Source: Ixodes scapularis
Lineage: Eukaryota > Arthropoda > Arachnida > Ixodida > Ixodidae
DNA length: 64,000 bases
Assembly (NCBI RefSeq): GCF_016920785.2
Contig: NW_024609835.1
Coordinates: 29,089,297-29,153,296 of the forward strand
Direction of reading: 5' to 3'
Shown here: piece after piece, positions 23,533-35,500 of the stretch
Layout: every line of letters begins with the position of its first letter
How positions within the stretch are numbered: the first letter of the stretch is position 1
The notes under the pieces: model-generated
The model's input: the letters and a program-made list of their open reading frames with translations, nothing else
Told to the model about the DNA's origin: nothing
The model's database searches: none
Translations under genes and position numbers: made by a program

Positions 23533-23734
23533 CTGTGAGGAATATTTGAGAATCGCGTTAAACACTTTGGGGCACAACCCGGGATGCAGCAGCTTGGCAC
23601 GATGGATTTGCAAGGCGCCACAAAAATTGCACTAATAGGTCAATCCCTGTTCATTTTTTTTTCTAACTAAATTTTGTAAGCTACATGCTGTCGCTAAAAC
23701 TAGCTGAGTGGAGACATATGCTTAGTTAGGACAA

Positions 23735-23925
23735 AATTATTAAAAAAAGTGAAAGTCGTGTACAACTCCCTGTAACGCCGAATTAGAGCGCAGCTTTTGA
23801 GGATTAGGGAAGGGTACTGAGGGGAAGGGGCTCATGTGAACTCGCGGAGGGGGGGGGGGGGGCATGTGACCTCGGGGGGTCACGTGACCCCCCCCTCCCC
23901 GAGGTCACCGGAGATCACAATGAAT
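23735..23925 (-). repeat. AGAGCGCAGCT / GGTCACGTGACC element, partial copy
   Basis: It carries GTTGTACAC/TTACAGGGAG and AGAGCGCAGCT blocks followed by C/G runs and GTCACGTGACC. The same blocks occur in inverse order at 26460-26735, inside the gypsy element, so the two are copies of one family. Lies in intron 7. Confidence 0.65.
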
Positions 23926-24164
23926 TGCAGTAAAAATTGTAACTTGAGAGTATCTTGAAAGTAACGAGTTACATTTTTGGAATATTTTGGTCTTTACTCA
24001 ATTACTTTACAAATTTGAGTATTTAATGGTCTACTCAGTTACTATTTTTCGTGGTACTCAGTAACTTAATTAAATACTTTTGGTGAGTATCTTGTACAAG
24101 CCTGTGATCCCCCCACATTCTGTAGTAAACTTTTTCTGGGTCTAGACCAATATTTATAAATCTA
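23926..24164. other. Non-coding spacer with ACTCAGTTACT-type simple sequence
   Basis: Degenerate repeats of GAGTA/GTTACT (also seen at 2750-2830 and 39700-39880) but no gene. Confidence 0.4.
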
Positions 24165-24980
24165 CCAGTTCTCCAAGAGCCGACTCAAGAACCGAAGCAC
24201 TGATTTCATCGCAGCACTAAAGAAGCTCGCACACACGTGCGATTTCAAATACATCTTGAACAATGTCTTACGTAACCGTTTCGTCTGTGGGTTAAGGGAC
24301 GAGTATTCAATAAACCTCCTGCTCATCAAGTCTGCTTGAGTGATCGCCCAAGTTTTGGAACTCGCAAGACAGGACAGGACAATCGTCAACTAACTCAGCA
24401 TGCACCTCCTCACGACGGAAACATTCAGAAAGTTCAGGCCCAGGCAGGTCCATCAAAGAAGAAGCCGGTATCATTAGCATTGAGCGTCCCGGCGACACGT
24501 ACCTGCCATCGTTGCGACAATTATAACCTTCAACAGACTAACTGTCCTTTCAAAGGCGGATTTGGGCATAACTGCGGGAAGAAGCGACACACCGCTCGAG
24601 TTTGCCGGAGCAAAGGACGTGTGTTTCACAACACATCAAATAGCTAGCTAAGAAAGTCTCCAAGACGACAATGTCACTCTTTATACAACTGATGGCATCA
24701 TTTACACCGCCAGCGACGGCATTGAGGTCCTGCTGACGCTTGCAGGAAACCCGGTAAAAATGCTGCTCGATATCAGAGCGGCTTTGACCATCATCTCATG
24801 GAGACAATCTAATGAGTCGCTGCGCAGTTGGCCGCTTCAACCCTCGACCTTGCGGTTCTACTATTACACGGGCGACACCATTCCTGGGCTTGGAGAGCTA
24901 CAACTTCCGGTCACATATGCAGACCAGGCGATAAGACTGTCATTTCGTAGTAAAACAATATTATATATAAAATTATTTCT

Positions 24981-25201
24981 TGGTCCAATAAACGCATATG
25001 ATTAAATAAGATCATATAAGAACAAACGAGACATTAAAAATAACATATAAGAATGATATAATATTATATCAGCAGTTATAAGAGACTGATAAAAAGTTTC
25101 TTATGACTTCTTATATAATCTTAGTTTGTACTTATATGGTCTTATAAACTTCTTGTATGCTCGTATATGATTTTATTTAATCATATGCGTTTATTGGACG
25201 A
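24981..25201. repeat. AT-rich foldback MITE nested in gypsy
   Basis: Arms CCAATAAACGCATATGATTA (24985 on) and its inverse (about 25178-25197) enclose AT-rich ATATAAGA-type sequence, itself partly palindromic. It splits the protease from the RT region. Confidence 0.7.
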
Positions 25202-26113
25202 GGACATTTCTTATGTGTATCAGATTCTTTAGTAGGGTTGGCGGTCGTCCAAGGAGATTATTGGAAGAAACTAGTCGATGCACAACCGCATCAACTGGTC
25301 AGATGAATTTTCCCTCTCAGTGCTTGCAGCACGGACCGGATTAGCCAACCTGTACACAAGCGCTTGATGCTTTTGAGCGAGCAACTGGGAACGGTTAAAT
25401 CAGTCAAAGTTGCAAATCACGTCCAGTCTGAATCCGGTCTAATCTTCTTTAAGCACGTCCCCTTTCTTATGCCCTGCGTGAGTTTGAAGAGAAAGAGTTG
25501 AAGCTTTTGAAAACCTCGGCGTCAAGACAAGTACATTGGACTTTGTGGAGACTACAAGGTCACTGTAAACCGTTGCATTTGACCGGATGCCTACACGTTA
25601 CAGACTGCAGAAGACTTGTTTGCCACTCTAGCTTGCGGCAAGTTAGTTCAGTAAGGTAGATTTGGCCAGTGCCTACCAACAGTTGGAGCTTACGCACAAC
25701 TCGAAGGTCCACACCAGCACCATGCAGTAAGGACTCTGCCAATACGATCGCCTACCGTACGCAGTCTTCACAGCGCCATTAATTTTCCAGCGTACCATCA
25801 ACAAGATCCTACAAGGAGTTGAACAAGCGGTAAGCTACCTCGATGACTTTTTGATTACATCAAGCACTCTCAAGGATCACCATCAAATGTTGGACCAAGT
25901 CCTTTGCTCTACTAACGGCGAACGAATTTCGGGCAAATCTTCAAAAATGCGAGTTGCTTCAAAGTAGCGCGGAATACCTTGGCTATTCAATCGTCACCCA
26001 GACATTATATCCCACCGACAATAAGGTGCAGGTCATTTAAAACGCTCAGTCTCCTTCCAATGTAATAAATCTGCGCTCGCTCTTATGCCTCCTCAACTAC
26101 TACGGGCGATTTT

Positions 26114-26735
26114 AGAGCGCAGCTCTTAGGCGCCCGTTCCCGGCTTGAGCGGCGTCGGCGTCGCCGTCGGCGTAACTGCGCGGTGCATTATGGGTGAATT
26201 TCCCCGCTAAATCTAGCGGAAAAATTTCCCCGCTAAATCTAGCGGAAAGATTTCCCCGCTAAATCTAGCGGAAAAAATTCCCCACTAAATCTAGCGGAAA
26301 AAATTTCCCCGCTAGATCTAGCGGAAAAAATTCCCCGCTAAATCTAGCGGAAAAATTTCCCCGCTAGATCAAGCGGAAAAATTTCCTCGCTAGATATAGT
26401 GGAAACAATTTTCCCGCTAAATCTAGCGGAAAAAATTCTTCGCTAAATCTAGCGGACAAATTTCTCTGGGGGGTCACGTGACCCCCCCGAGGTCACGTGA
26501 CCCCCGTGGACACGTGACACCCCCAACGTAACGTGACCTTGGGGAGGGGGTCATGTGAACCCGCCAAGGTCACTTGACCTCAGGTCACGTGGCCAACCCC
26601 CCGAGGTCATGTGACCTCCCCCCCCCCCCCCGAGAACACTTGAACCTTAGTACCCTTACCTCCTCCTCCTCAAGAGCTGCGCTCTAATTCGACGTTACAG
26701 GGAGTTGTAAACGGCTTTCATTTTTTCACAGCCCT
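26114..26735. mobile_element. AGAGCGCAGCTCTT element with internal minisatellite
   Basis: Ends are 26114-26127 (AGAGCGCAGCTCTT) and its inverse 26672-26685. The related block GTTACAGGGAGTTGTA extends to about 26735. Inside are ten units of a 26-bp repeat (26197-26457) and a zone of GGTCACGTGACC repeats with C/G runs. It separates RT from RNase H of the host gypsy element. No coding capacity. Confidence 0.7.
26197..26457. repeat. Ten-unit tandem repeat of a near-palindrome
   Basis: Ten units of about 26 bp, each with a near-palindromic core CCGCTAAATCTAGCGG followed by AAAAATTTC. Related single units occur at 55846-55970 and 56475-56640 (CCCCGCTAAATTTAGCG). So this unit travels with the transposon family rather than being a local expansion only. 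Confidence 0.9.
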
Positions 26736-27181
26736 CCCCATGACATTAAAACCGCTCCACTCGCTTCTATAGAAAAACGACCGTTGGAAGAGGATACACG
26801 ATTGCGAAAAAAATTTCAAGGAAGAAAACGACAGCTTGCTGCAGAGCATGTGGGTAACTCAGTACGACCCAGGCAAGCCTCTCTGCTTCTCCTGTGATGC
26901 ATTTCCAGGTGGGGTGGGAGCAGTCATATCGCACATCATGCCAAATGGTAAGGAAAGACTAAGCGCGCAGGCCTCCAGAACACTCTCAACAATCGAGCGT
27001 AGCTACGTACGAATCAAGAGAGAGCCGCTTGGTATTGTGTCTGAGGGGAAGATATTTTACGAGTTCTTGTACGGTCGGAACTTTACCCTTATTACAGACC
27101 ATAAATCTCTAACTGCGATGCTCCACAGCCAAGCGTGAATCGAAAGTTTAGCCGCGCTAAGAATGCAGCATTGGCCACTTA

Positions 27182-27571
27182 AGGCCCGTTCACACTCTTG
27201 CGACCGAGTACGACTGAGAGAGACGAGATCTCTTACAACTTCTTAAATGTTTCTAGAATGAGGGAACACACTGACATTGTGGCGCCATCTATGCGGTGAC
27301 CCTAGAACTGCATTTCACAAAAGCGAAGGTTTGGCGGGATTTCCGAGGTCAAATGTGCGTAATACCCATAGAAAGGCTCGTTTATAACATTGACAAAGGT
27401 TTTTCGAGCCAAAAAAGAAAGGATATTGCGCGAGAAATAAAAAAAATATGCCGGACCGCCGAGTTTACACTGCTTCCCAATAGATGGCGCCAGTGTGTTC
27501 TCTGGTTTAAGAAGTTTTAAGGAACCCAGGTTTAAGAGGTCGCAAGCAGTCGCAAGAGTGTGAACGGGCCT
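27182..27571. mobile_element. 390-bp MITE with TTA target-site duplication
   Basis: Terminal inverted repeats start AGGCCCGTTCACACTCTTGC and end with its inverse. Inner arms (ACTTCTTAAA and ACACACTG motifs) are also inverted. Flanked by TTA at 27179-27181 and 27572-27574. A 3-bp TTA duplication is typical of PIF/Harbinger. It interrupts the gypsy pol between RNase H and integrase. Confidence 0.8.
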
Positions 27572-29129
27572 TTACACTTCGAATACCACTATGACATCGT
27601 GTACTGAAAATGCTATCACAACAGAAATGCTGACGCACTATCGCGATTGCCTTCAGACCCTGTTTCTAGTAACCCTGACGAAAACACGTCGGTACTTCAG
27701 GTCTCCCATGTCGAACAACTTACTGTCACTAACGACAAAATTGCAGTGGAGTCTAGAAGAGACCCCAACGCTATCCAGGGGGCTGGACTTGACTCAGAAG
27801 GGTCGGTCAACCTCCGTCCTGGACAAGGCGCTTCACACTCACTTCGACAAGAGGGTGCAGTTGTCTACAGACCAAGGTTATCTTCTGTGTGAATGCCGAG
27901 CCATCATACCGCCAGTATTTTGAAAGCGACTGCAGCATGAACTCCACGAGGTTGACCCAAGTCTCAGTCGCATGAAAGCACACTTGAAATCTTCTTTTAT
28001 GGACAGCGTTGGACTAAGATATAGAATACTTTGTAAAGAAGTGCTGTGCTTGTGCATCAATTCAAAATCAACTGGCTGCAGCACCTCTACACCCATGGTC
28101 TTGGACAAGAAACCCGTGGAAGGGGATCGATGTTGACTTCACCGAACTTAACAAGCAGCACTACCTGGTCGTCATAAAGAGTTTTTTTAAGTGGACAGAA
28201 GTCCTACCCAGAAAGACGACGACAGCCGCTCGCACCATCGATTTGCTCTGGAAGCTCTTCCTGTCCTACAGGGTACCATCAGACGTTGTCCCATATAATG
28301 GACCGCAGTTTATTTCCGGAAACTTCAAGAACTTCATTTGAACCACCGGGGTAAAGCAGATTTGTGTAACTCCCTATCACCCAGCATCGAATGGAGTGGC
28401 TGAACGAGTAGTACAGACAGTCAAACGAGCTTGGATGAAATAACCAGGAAATAAAGTTGACAGAACAAAAAATCAAAGGCTGGTCAGGTTACTCCTTAAC
28501 TATTGTAGTGCTCCACAGAGCACCAAGGAGAAGACACCAGCTGAACTGCTTCTCAAACGACCACTTCGCACTCGCCCTTACCTGATCAAGCCAAGCATGG
28601 AGAGAACCGTAAATAAGCGTCCGCGCCCGCAACAGATGGCGCACAAGTCTCGAAGACCACTTCGTTAGTTCAAGCAGGTGAATGGGTGCTCGTTTGAAAT
28701 GGCAGCAGGAACTCTTGGTCACAAGGAATCATTGTTTCCCGGCGAACGAGCACTTCGGTATGTCGTGGAAGTACGAAATCTTATAATTTCTTTACATTTG
28801 GATGGTCTATTAAAGGTAAACACCCATCTTCGAAGAACTGTACGGCTAACTCCAGGTCTGCAGCCATGGATGCTTCTGGGTCCAACAGGAAGTCCTGGTG
28901 CACGGCCACAAGATAAGGTGGAATTTTGCCGCGTTCATAGGAAAGAATCCCACCTCCTGCGATGCAGACAAGTTCGGCTGGAGGCGCATCTACAACTCCG
29001 TCTGAGGATCCTCATCGACATTCTCAACGCATGCGACGTTCCCCGGACAGACTAGGCATGCCGCCTAAAGCCTAATGTGCTGTCGTTACCGTTGGGACTC
29101 AGACCTAAAGCGTGAGAAATTTAGCATAA

Positions 29130-29515
29130 AAAAATAGTCAGAGTGCAGGCGAGCTGGTGTAAGTTGAACATGATTGTAAACCTGAGACTGGGACAGGAAG
29201 AGAACACAACAGAAGGTGGTAAAAAAGGAGGCAACGTTTCAAACTCAGCTGCAAAGTTTATTTCGAACACGCTTAATATACCCCATCTCCAGCGCCGTCT
29301 CTACAAAAAAAAAAAAAAAAAAAAAAAACACATGACAAGGGGACAATAACACTTCGGTAAACCTTCTCTTATCGAATAAAAGGTTAAAAAGCGCGAACAA
29401 ACGAGGACAATAAAGAAACACGGACGACAGGACAGGAAGCGTTTGTCCTGTCGTCCGTGTTTCTTTATTGTGCTCGTTTGTTCGCGCTTTTTAACCTTTT
29501 ATTCAGTAATGGACC
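29130..29515. repeat. Foldback related to the 3.2-kb insertion
   Basis: The head GTGCAGGCGAGCTGGTG matches the insertion at 3227. An A-run is at 29308-29327. Arms AAAAAGCGCGAACAAACGAGG... (29387-29445) and the inverse (29450-29505) form a long hairpin of about 55 bp. Confidence 0.7.
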
Positions 29516-29690
29516 AACTAGCCCAAACCCAAGTTTTAATGCTTCTCTTATCTCCCTTGACCTTGGCTGTGGGACACAATGTGTCCCCGTCGGACCAGCA
29601 CTACGTTAACACAGCCTGAAAAGTAAATAAATGTAAATATACGACAATGACCACGATGACGACTGGCGCAAAAATGGTAAGGCATCTTAC

Positions 29691-29984
29691 CTGCTGCCGA
29701 GTAGAGCGTCGGGAGCCAGTCACTGATGTGCATAAGTTGATCAGAGACCCGGGGCATCTTTGCGAGCTTTGAACTCCAGACGAAGGCCGGAACTCGGATA
29801 GCGCCTTCAAAAAGAGTGAACTTAGCTCCCCGGAGTGGCCAGTTGTAGCCACGGTTGGATTGCAGCCCGTACGGAGATCCGCCGTTGTCCGAACTGAAGG
29901 CGATGATGGTGTCCTCAAGCATTCCGGCGTTGTCCAGGGCCTCGACAATACTCCCGATGGACTCGTCAAGGGCGTCTAGCATTC
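29691..29984 (-). CDS. Arylsulfatase exon 7
   Basis: 97 codons plus split Gly at each side, so the junction with exon 6 reads YAG-MLDALDESIG. It contains FSSDNGGSPYGLQSNRG (D274, N275 metal ligands), YNWPLRGAKFTLFEGAIRVP (K296 substrate Lys and the WPLRG-K signature) and LMHISDWLPTLYSAAG. Acceptor AATCCAG, donor GTAAGA. This is the most conserved exon after exon 2. Confidence 0.95.
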
Positions 29985-30474
29985 CTGGATTTTTCAACAT
30001 TAAAAGCGTGAACCACAGCCGCAGACAGAACTTGCAGCATATATTATTTTTGTATTTATTGAAAGCTTGAGAAATGCAGGGTGTTACTTAATATGTTCAC
30101 ATACCTTGCCTCGTGATCGGATTTTAAGCGTTCTTGTCGGCCAATGCCGCAGACTCATTGACTGCGAAGGTATGTGTCAATAAGACTCGACAAGGCCTGC
30201 GTTTCTTAAGCTGTCAGGGACCATAAATGCTGCAAGCTATTTGAACAACCTTATCGTTTTAGTATCATTCGTCTTTTTCGAACCTCAAACTAAACTAAAC
30301 TAGTGACACCGAAGCGACCGCGCAATTTCCAATAAATATTGGTTATTGTTGCACAAATATTCAAGTTAAGTCGCCTTAATTGCGTGATGGCGTAAAAGGC
30401 TAAGAAGATTGCACAATCTAGAAATGGTTATGGCTAGAAAAGATATGGCCAGAAACTATCGATGGCCTTCTCAC

Positions 30475-30601
30475 CCGCGTATAATGTCCTGTTCGTCTCT
30501 CCTATATAGGGAAACTTGAGAACATTGCGTGCGGGAGCTTGAAAAGGTTCCGTCTCCAACGCACCGTGCACTGCCTGGTGACTGAAGTAGCAAAAAAAGG
30601 G
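30475..30601 (-). CDS. Arylsulfatase exon 6
   Basis: 42 codons plus one base. Starts after TTCGCAG with PFFCYFSHQAVHGALETEPF and ends ETNRTLYA-G at donor GTGAGA. The first His of S-H-Q-A-V-H (H207) matches the substrate His of the family. Phase joins exon 5 (NKSK|PFF) and exon 7. Confidence 0.94.
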
Positions 30602-30859
30602 CTGCGAATAAAAGTTGGACGACAAATTATTAGATCCTATACGCCGCACCTCGAATACTCTTTCTTCATTTTTTTTTTTGCACAATAACCACACAATGAG
30701 ATATGTGATATGACATCAACATCTTTTTGCATTTATAGAGTGTACATTAAATCAAATAACTGTTTGTTTCGACACGAGGTGTGAGCACTGCATGCGCGTG
30801 CGCCATGCCAATGCGGAGAGTAGGTCGCCCGTTTCTTGCGCAGGTGTCGCGGTGACGTC

Positions 30860-30975
30860 AGAACGACACCGAGTTTTGATTGGCTTTGATTGAAAGGACA
30901 GTTGGTAGACCTCAATGCTAGATGCCTCGAGGTCTACCCACTATTCTTTTCAATCAGTCAATAAGAGCTCGGCGT
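30860..30975. repeat. Foldback MITE, family X copy 2
   Basis: Arms CCGAGTTTTGATTGG...GGTAGACCTC and GAGGTCTACCCACTAT...CTCGG. Flanked by GACGTCAGAACG-like sequence. In intron 5. Confidence 0.75.
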
Positions 30976-31673
30976 TCCGACATTATCGGAACCCATCTTC
31001 AAGAAGCAGACGATCTTGCGCTCCGCAGCATCACCGTAGTGGCATGACGTCATTGCCGCGTGTTGCTGTATAAGATGGCGCTGGAACTTATATACGACTT
31101 ATATAGTTTAAACTTATGCTTCCGTATGTCCATTACACATATTACATAAAACTCTTTCGATTTCCAATAGGTACAAAGCGAGACAAACGTCTGTACAAGA
31201 AATTATGTCTAGTACGTTATTTCCAAACACTGCAGCTACAGATATGTAGTTAAGAGCGTGACTTCTAACATTTTAGTATAAAAATAATACTTTATGAATG
31301 CGAGTGTTCAGGGTCATGTAGCTTGTTGAACAACGTAAAAAAGATATGCAGGCTGCTTCTCTAATGCCGGGCCAAATTGCCACTGCAAGAGTACGTACCG
31401 CACAGATATAAGGTTGATATCCTATTGGTTCTGTAAAGAGGCCTATTGTCGAAAAAATTAAAGTTGTGTGCGATTTGTTCCTTACTTCTGCATAAGTAAC
31501 TTCTTAATTTGTAAATGCAAGCAAGTTTCGCAATTATAGACTTTCTGCTTATGATCGGAAACTACTAAATCAGCATACTTTACAAAAAATATAGCTTATA
31601 AGGCACACGGAACATTTCACGGCCTTCCGGAAACCACTCAAATTGAACGCGTTTCGAAGTTTGGGTTCCTTAT

Positions 31674-32835
31674 TGTAGTGTTTTGGATTGTTCTAGACTC
31701 GAAGTTAAACTGTTCTGGAACGATTGGTAAGAAAACTAACTTAGTATTTTTTCAAGATAGGACCGAGGACGAGAAGCAGTCTTCGGAGTCTGGTGCCGTT
31801 CGGTTGTGAAATTTCTGTGCAGTCCCCCTGGTGATCTTGCGCAGTATTCTTTGATACGCTCGTGCAGTGGCATAGGCAGGAGTGGGGTTTGGGTTGTTGA
31901 AACCCTACCCCCGTGGAATGCCAAAGCTACCTCCCCCCTGCTCCATAAGGGGGAAGAGGTGCTCGCTGCCCTGCTCACGCAGTCGGTTTTGCACGGGGTA
32001 TGGAGCAAAGGGGGAGCGCGGACTACATCCAAATTATATATTTTCGGGAAAAGTGTTTATGGGGCAGAAAATGCTTAAATTAAAAAAAAAAAAAACGGGC
32101 AATATTTCCTCAATCATCTTTATTTGGTTGGGTGCGGAACTTCTCAGATAAATAGAGGACGGATATTTCGAAACATTTGCGGGGTGACGGGTGCCAATTT
32201 CAAGGCAAAGTATAACAAACTATCCTGCCTAAAATACACAGCTTAGTCAAACCAGAGCGAACATAATAAAACGAATGCATGGTGATAATATAAAACAATG
32301 TCAGTGATGTAATATTAAATAAATTGTAAAAACGATTGCACTGTAATCAATAGGTGGCGCTGCGCTCACTCACGTCTTGACTACTGAAAAGAATTACGTG
32401 CTTTTAGGGGCGTAGCCGGGGGGGGGGGGGGGGGGGCTTATAGGGCTTCTCTCTCCCCCCCCCCCCCCCCTCACCGCCGAAATCGAGCCGACCGTATCAT
32501 ATACATTTGCACTTTGACCCTCCCTCATCCACTCCTTACCCCAAGTCATAAATAGCCCAGACAGCTGAGCCCCCCACCCTCGAAAAAACATTCCTGGCTA
32601 CGCCACTGCCCTGGTGCGTACAGTGAGAGAGAAATATCCACGCTGCGATGGTGGAACATGAGTTATAATCCAATGTTATGCAACCTACCACTAATGCAAG
32701 TGTGCGGCAAGTTCAGCCGACGACGAGACACATGAATCGACTATCGCAATCTGAAGAAGCTCTCAGGAGCCGATCGAATCGAGAGGAGAAATTTTCTGTC
32801 GGGAGCCACTGTATGTCGGTGCGTGCGTGACCACA
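31674..32835 (-). repeat. 3' LTR of gypsy element (interrupted)
   Basis: LTR starts TGTAG on plus and ends ACCACA. Interrupted at 31865-32608 by a DNA element. Matches 37631-38233 over several blocks on both sides of the interruption. Confidence 0.8.
31865..32608. mobile_element. 744-bp CAGTGGC-terminated DNA element in the LTR
   Basis: Termini CAGTGGCATAGGCAGG and CCTGGCTACGCCACTG are inverted repeats. Flanking 8-mers CGCTCGTG and CCCTGGTG agree at six of eight positions, suggesting a decayed hAT-size duplication. The interior is non-coding with facing G and C runs (32418-32470). Confidence 0.65.
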
Positions 32836-32849
32836 GTACTCTCTCCCCA

Positions 32850-35500
32850 GAGTCTAGGCGAACGTTGGTAGAATGGTGTTATCCGAACCTATGCTTTTGC
32901 CTCGCTGCGGGCGAGCTAGTAAGGCGTGTACCAGCTGTAGGTGAAGATGCGATGCCCAGGCTCTGTGGCCAATGCACGTGGCGGCCGAAGTGCGTCTAGA
33001 TCTTCGGTTGCTGGACATTCGGAGCGATGATCTGCGGGCAATCGGGTGGAGGAGGAGGAGAGGTCGGCGCAAGCATTGTTTGTTTAGGCGGTGCTTCCGG
33101 GTGGGTGGTACAGTTGCAGGAGTGTCTGTTGGGGCGCCCATCCAAATAAGCTAATTCAACGCAGAATAATGCGACGACCAGGAATTGCATGTAAGATGTT
33201 ATTTGAACCTTGCCTTAAGACCTTGCGTGGCCCATCGTACGGCGGTTGCAGGGTCATTTCGCAGAAAGACATGTGTGCAGGTTGTCAAGTCCTTGCTGAT
33301 GAAGGAGGATTGGCTGGGGGTTCGTCGGGGTGCAGTAGCGCCGATGTGTGTTTTGGCCTCCCGGAGGTTGGTCACGGTATAGGTTGTTTCCAGATAGGTG
33401 TCGCCTTGCGTGAAAATGAAGAATTTATCGAGGAGACGAAGCGTTGTCCCGAAGACCAACTCCTCAACGCTGCAGCCAAGATCAAATTTGAGGGCTGTCC
33501 GAATGTTGAGAAGAACGAAGGGCAGAACTTCCATCCGATATTGACGTTGATGGGTCTTGAGGGCGGTTTTCAGCTGGCGATGAAAGTGCTCAACCATGCC
33601 ATTGCTTGGAGAATGGTAAGCAGTTGTGCGAATGCGCCAGGAACCCATCAGCTTGGTGAGACCATTGAAGGGACTGGACTCAAACTGCCGGCTCCGGTCT
33701 GTGGTTGTATTGATAGGAGTGCCGAACAGCGGAATTCTGTATGCAACAAGAAAATGCGAAACTGTTTCCGCCGTGATGTTAGGCAGAGCGATGACTTCCG
33801 GCCAGCGAGTGAAACGGTCAGTGCAAGACAGAAGGTAGGCATTTTCCAGGGAAAGTTGCAGGGGTTCCACGCTATCTATGCGGATGTGGTCGAACCATGC
33901 GTCGGGTAGATCGAATGCTCCTAAGAGTGTGCCCATGGCATGCCGAACTTCGCAGCGCTGACACTGTAGGCAAATGCGGGCCCAGTGGCGAACATCTTTG
34001 TTGATGCTGGGCCTCAAGAAGCGAGGCTTTATAAGATGTTGGGTAGCCTTGATTTCGGGGTGAGAAAGTCCGTGAAGGGCATCGAAGATCCGGCGGTGAA
34101 ACTATAGTGGCACGTAGGGGCGCGGTGATCCCGTTGTTGTGTCCCAGATGAGGTCGATGGGACACATGGGAAGAGGGACTTCACAGAACACAAGCCGGCT
34201 GGGTGTTGGACGGAGGTCGCGCAGTTGCGCGTTGTCGCATTGCGCAGCTGCCAGTTTTACCAAGTCGACGACAGCCAGAGTATCGCTGGTGCAGGTGCCT
34301 ATTCGTGAAAGAGCATCAGCCACGACGTTCTCTGCTCCATAAACGTGCCGGAGGTCCGATGTAAATTCCGAGACACATGACATTGGTCGCAGAGAACGAA
34401 AAGCGTGCACGAGGGGCTTGTGATCGGTCAACGCAAAAAAAAGAAAAAAAAAGGAATATCTACCTTTGCCGTAGTGCCTGAAATGCGACAAGGCCAAGTA
34501 CGCCGCCTGTAACTCGCGGCTTAAGTTGTTGTAACGCAGCTTGGTGGGACTCAGTTTCTGGGAAAAGAAAAGAAAGCGGCTGCCACTGTCCGCGTACTTC
34601 CTGTTGAAGTACAGAGCCAGCGGCGTTGTCCGAAGTATCGCTGGCTACCGAAAGTAGGACTGGTTCCTTGGAATCCACAAGCATGGTTGTTGTGATGACA
34701 AGTTGTCTGGCAAGATCGAATGCGGAAGTAGTGTGCTCGTCCCAAGCGAGCTCGGCTTTGGAGTTACGTGCACCCGGAAGCATGCCGTGCAGCGGATGGA
34801 GCTTTTCTGCGCAGCCCGGGAGAAACAGCAGATAGAATTTTATCCTGCCGAAAAACTCCCGGAGTTGTTTCTTGGTTATTGGCTTGGGAGCTCTTGGGTG
34901 ACCTGCACCTTGATGGCGAATGGGTGGGTGCTGAAAGGATTGACTGTATGGCCGAAAACGTCGAGATCGGGCTTGCCAAAAATGGACTTCTCCACATTGA
35001 TGACAATTCCAAATTGTGCCAGAAGAATGGACAGGGTTCGGAGGTGTCCGAGATGTTCGTCGGTCGATTTGCTTGCCACAAGGGTGACATCAATGTGGGC
35101 GTAGAAGAAGGGAAACCCCCGCAACACCTGGTCTACGAAACGGTGGAAGGTCTGCGCAGCGTTTTTGAGTTCGAACAGCATCCGCACAAACTCGAATATA
35201 CCAAAAGGTGCGGTGACGGCGGTCTTTGGAATGTGCGAGGGCTCGACAGGAATTTGATAATAAGCAGGTACCAGATTGATCCTGGAGAAAGTGGTAGTGC
35301 CTAGGAGCGATGCGGTGAAGTCGTGAATATGCTAAATCGCATAGCGATCTTCTGCTGTGTTGCGGTTGAGGGCTCGGTAATCGCCACACGGGTGTCAGTC
35401 CCCTGGCGCGGGCTTGGAAACCATGTGGAGAGGCGAGAATAGGAACTCTCCGACTGGCGAACAAAAAGCCCAGCTCAAGCATGTGTTCGAACTGTTGCCG
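32850..35500 (-). pseudogene. Gypsy pol: RT, RNase H, integrase
   Basis: Read right to left: RT 35500-34870 (CGDYRALNRNTAEDRY, INLVPAYYQIPVEP, TAPFGIFEFVRMLF), where the catalytic Y-x-D-D has become YAHIDVTL; RNase H 34780-34300 (LSVASDTSDNAAGSVL, ALTDHKPLVHAF, NVVADALSR); integrase 34080-33199 with a zinc-finger remnant, RIDSVEPL, TTDRSRQFESS and SPSNGMVEHFHRQLK (D, D, E triad kept); C-terminal tail 33190-32870. Multiple frames are needed. It cannot encode active enzyme because RT lacks the second catalytic Asp. Confidence 0.88.

Larger units (their letters stand above)
24165..29060 (+). mobile_element. Ty3/gypsy element, decayed, in intron 7 (antisense to gene)
   Basis: Ordered remnants on the plus strand: gag capsid 24180-24350 (DFIAALKKLAHTCDF, LRNRFVCGLRDE); zinc knuckles 24500-24620 (CHRCDNYNLQQTNC, CGKKRHTARVC); protease 24750-24950 (LLDIRAALTIIS, catalytic DTG/DSG changed); RT 25520-26000 (CGDYKVTVN, LPYAVFTAPLIFQRTI, catalytic YLDDFLI); RNase H 26836-27140 (FSCDAFPGGVGAVISH, LITDHKSLTAML); integrase 28000-28720 with stops; C-terminal tail to about 29060. 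Frameshifts and stops throughout. LTRs were not recognised. Three other elements are inserted in it. Confidence 0.85.

Noticed and set aside
26197..26457. CRISPR-like array
   Set aside because: The units are contiguous 26-bp repeats without unique spacers, in a eukaryotic transposon.
33091..33909. 272-codon plus-strand frame
   Set aside because: Antisense of the gypsy integrase frame, which carries the D, D, E motifs.
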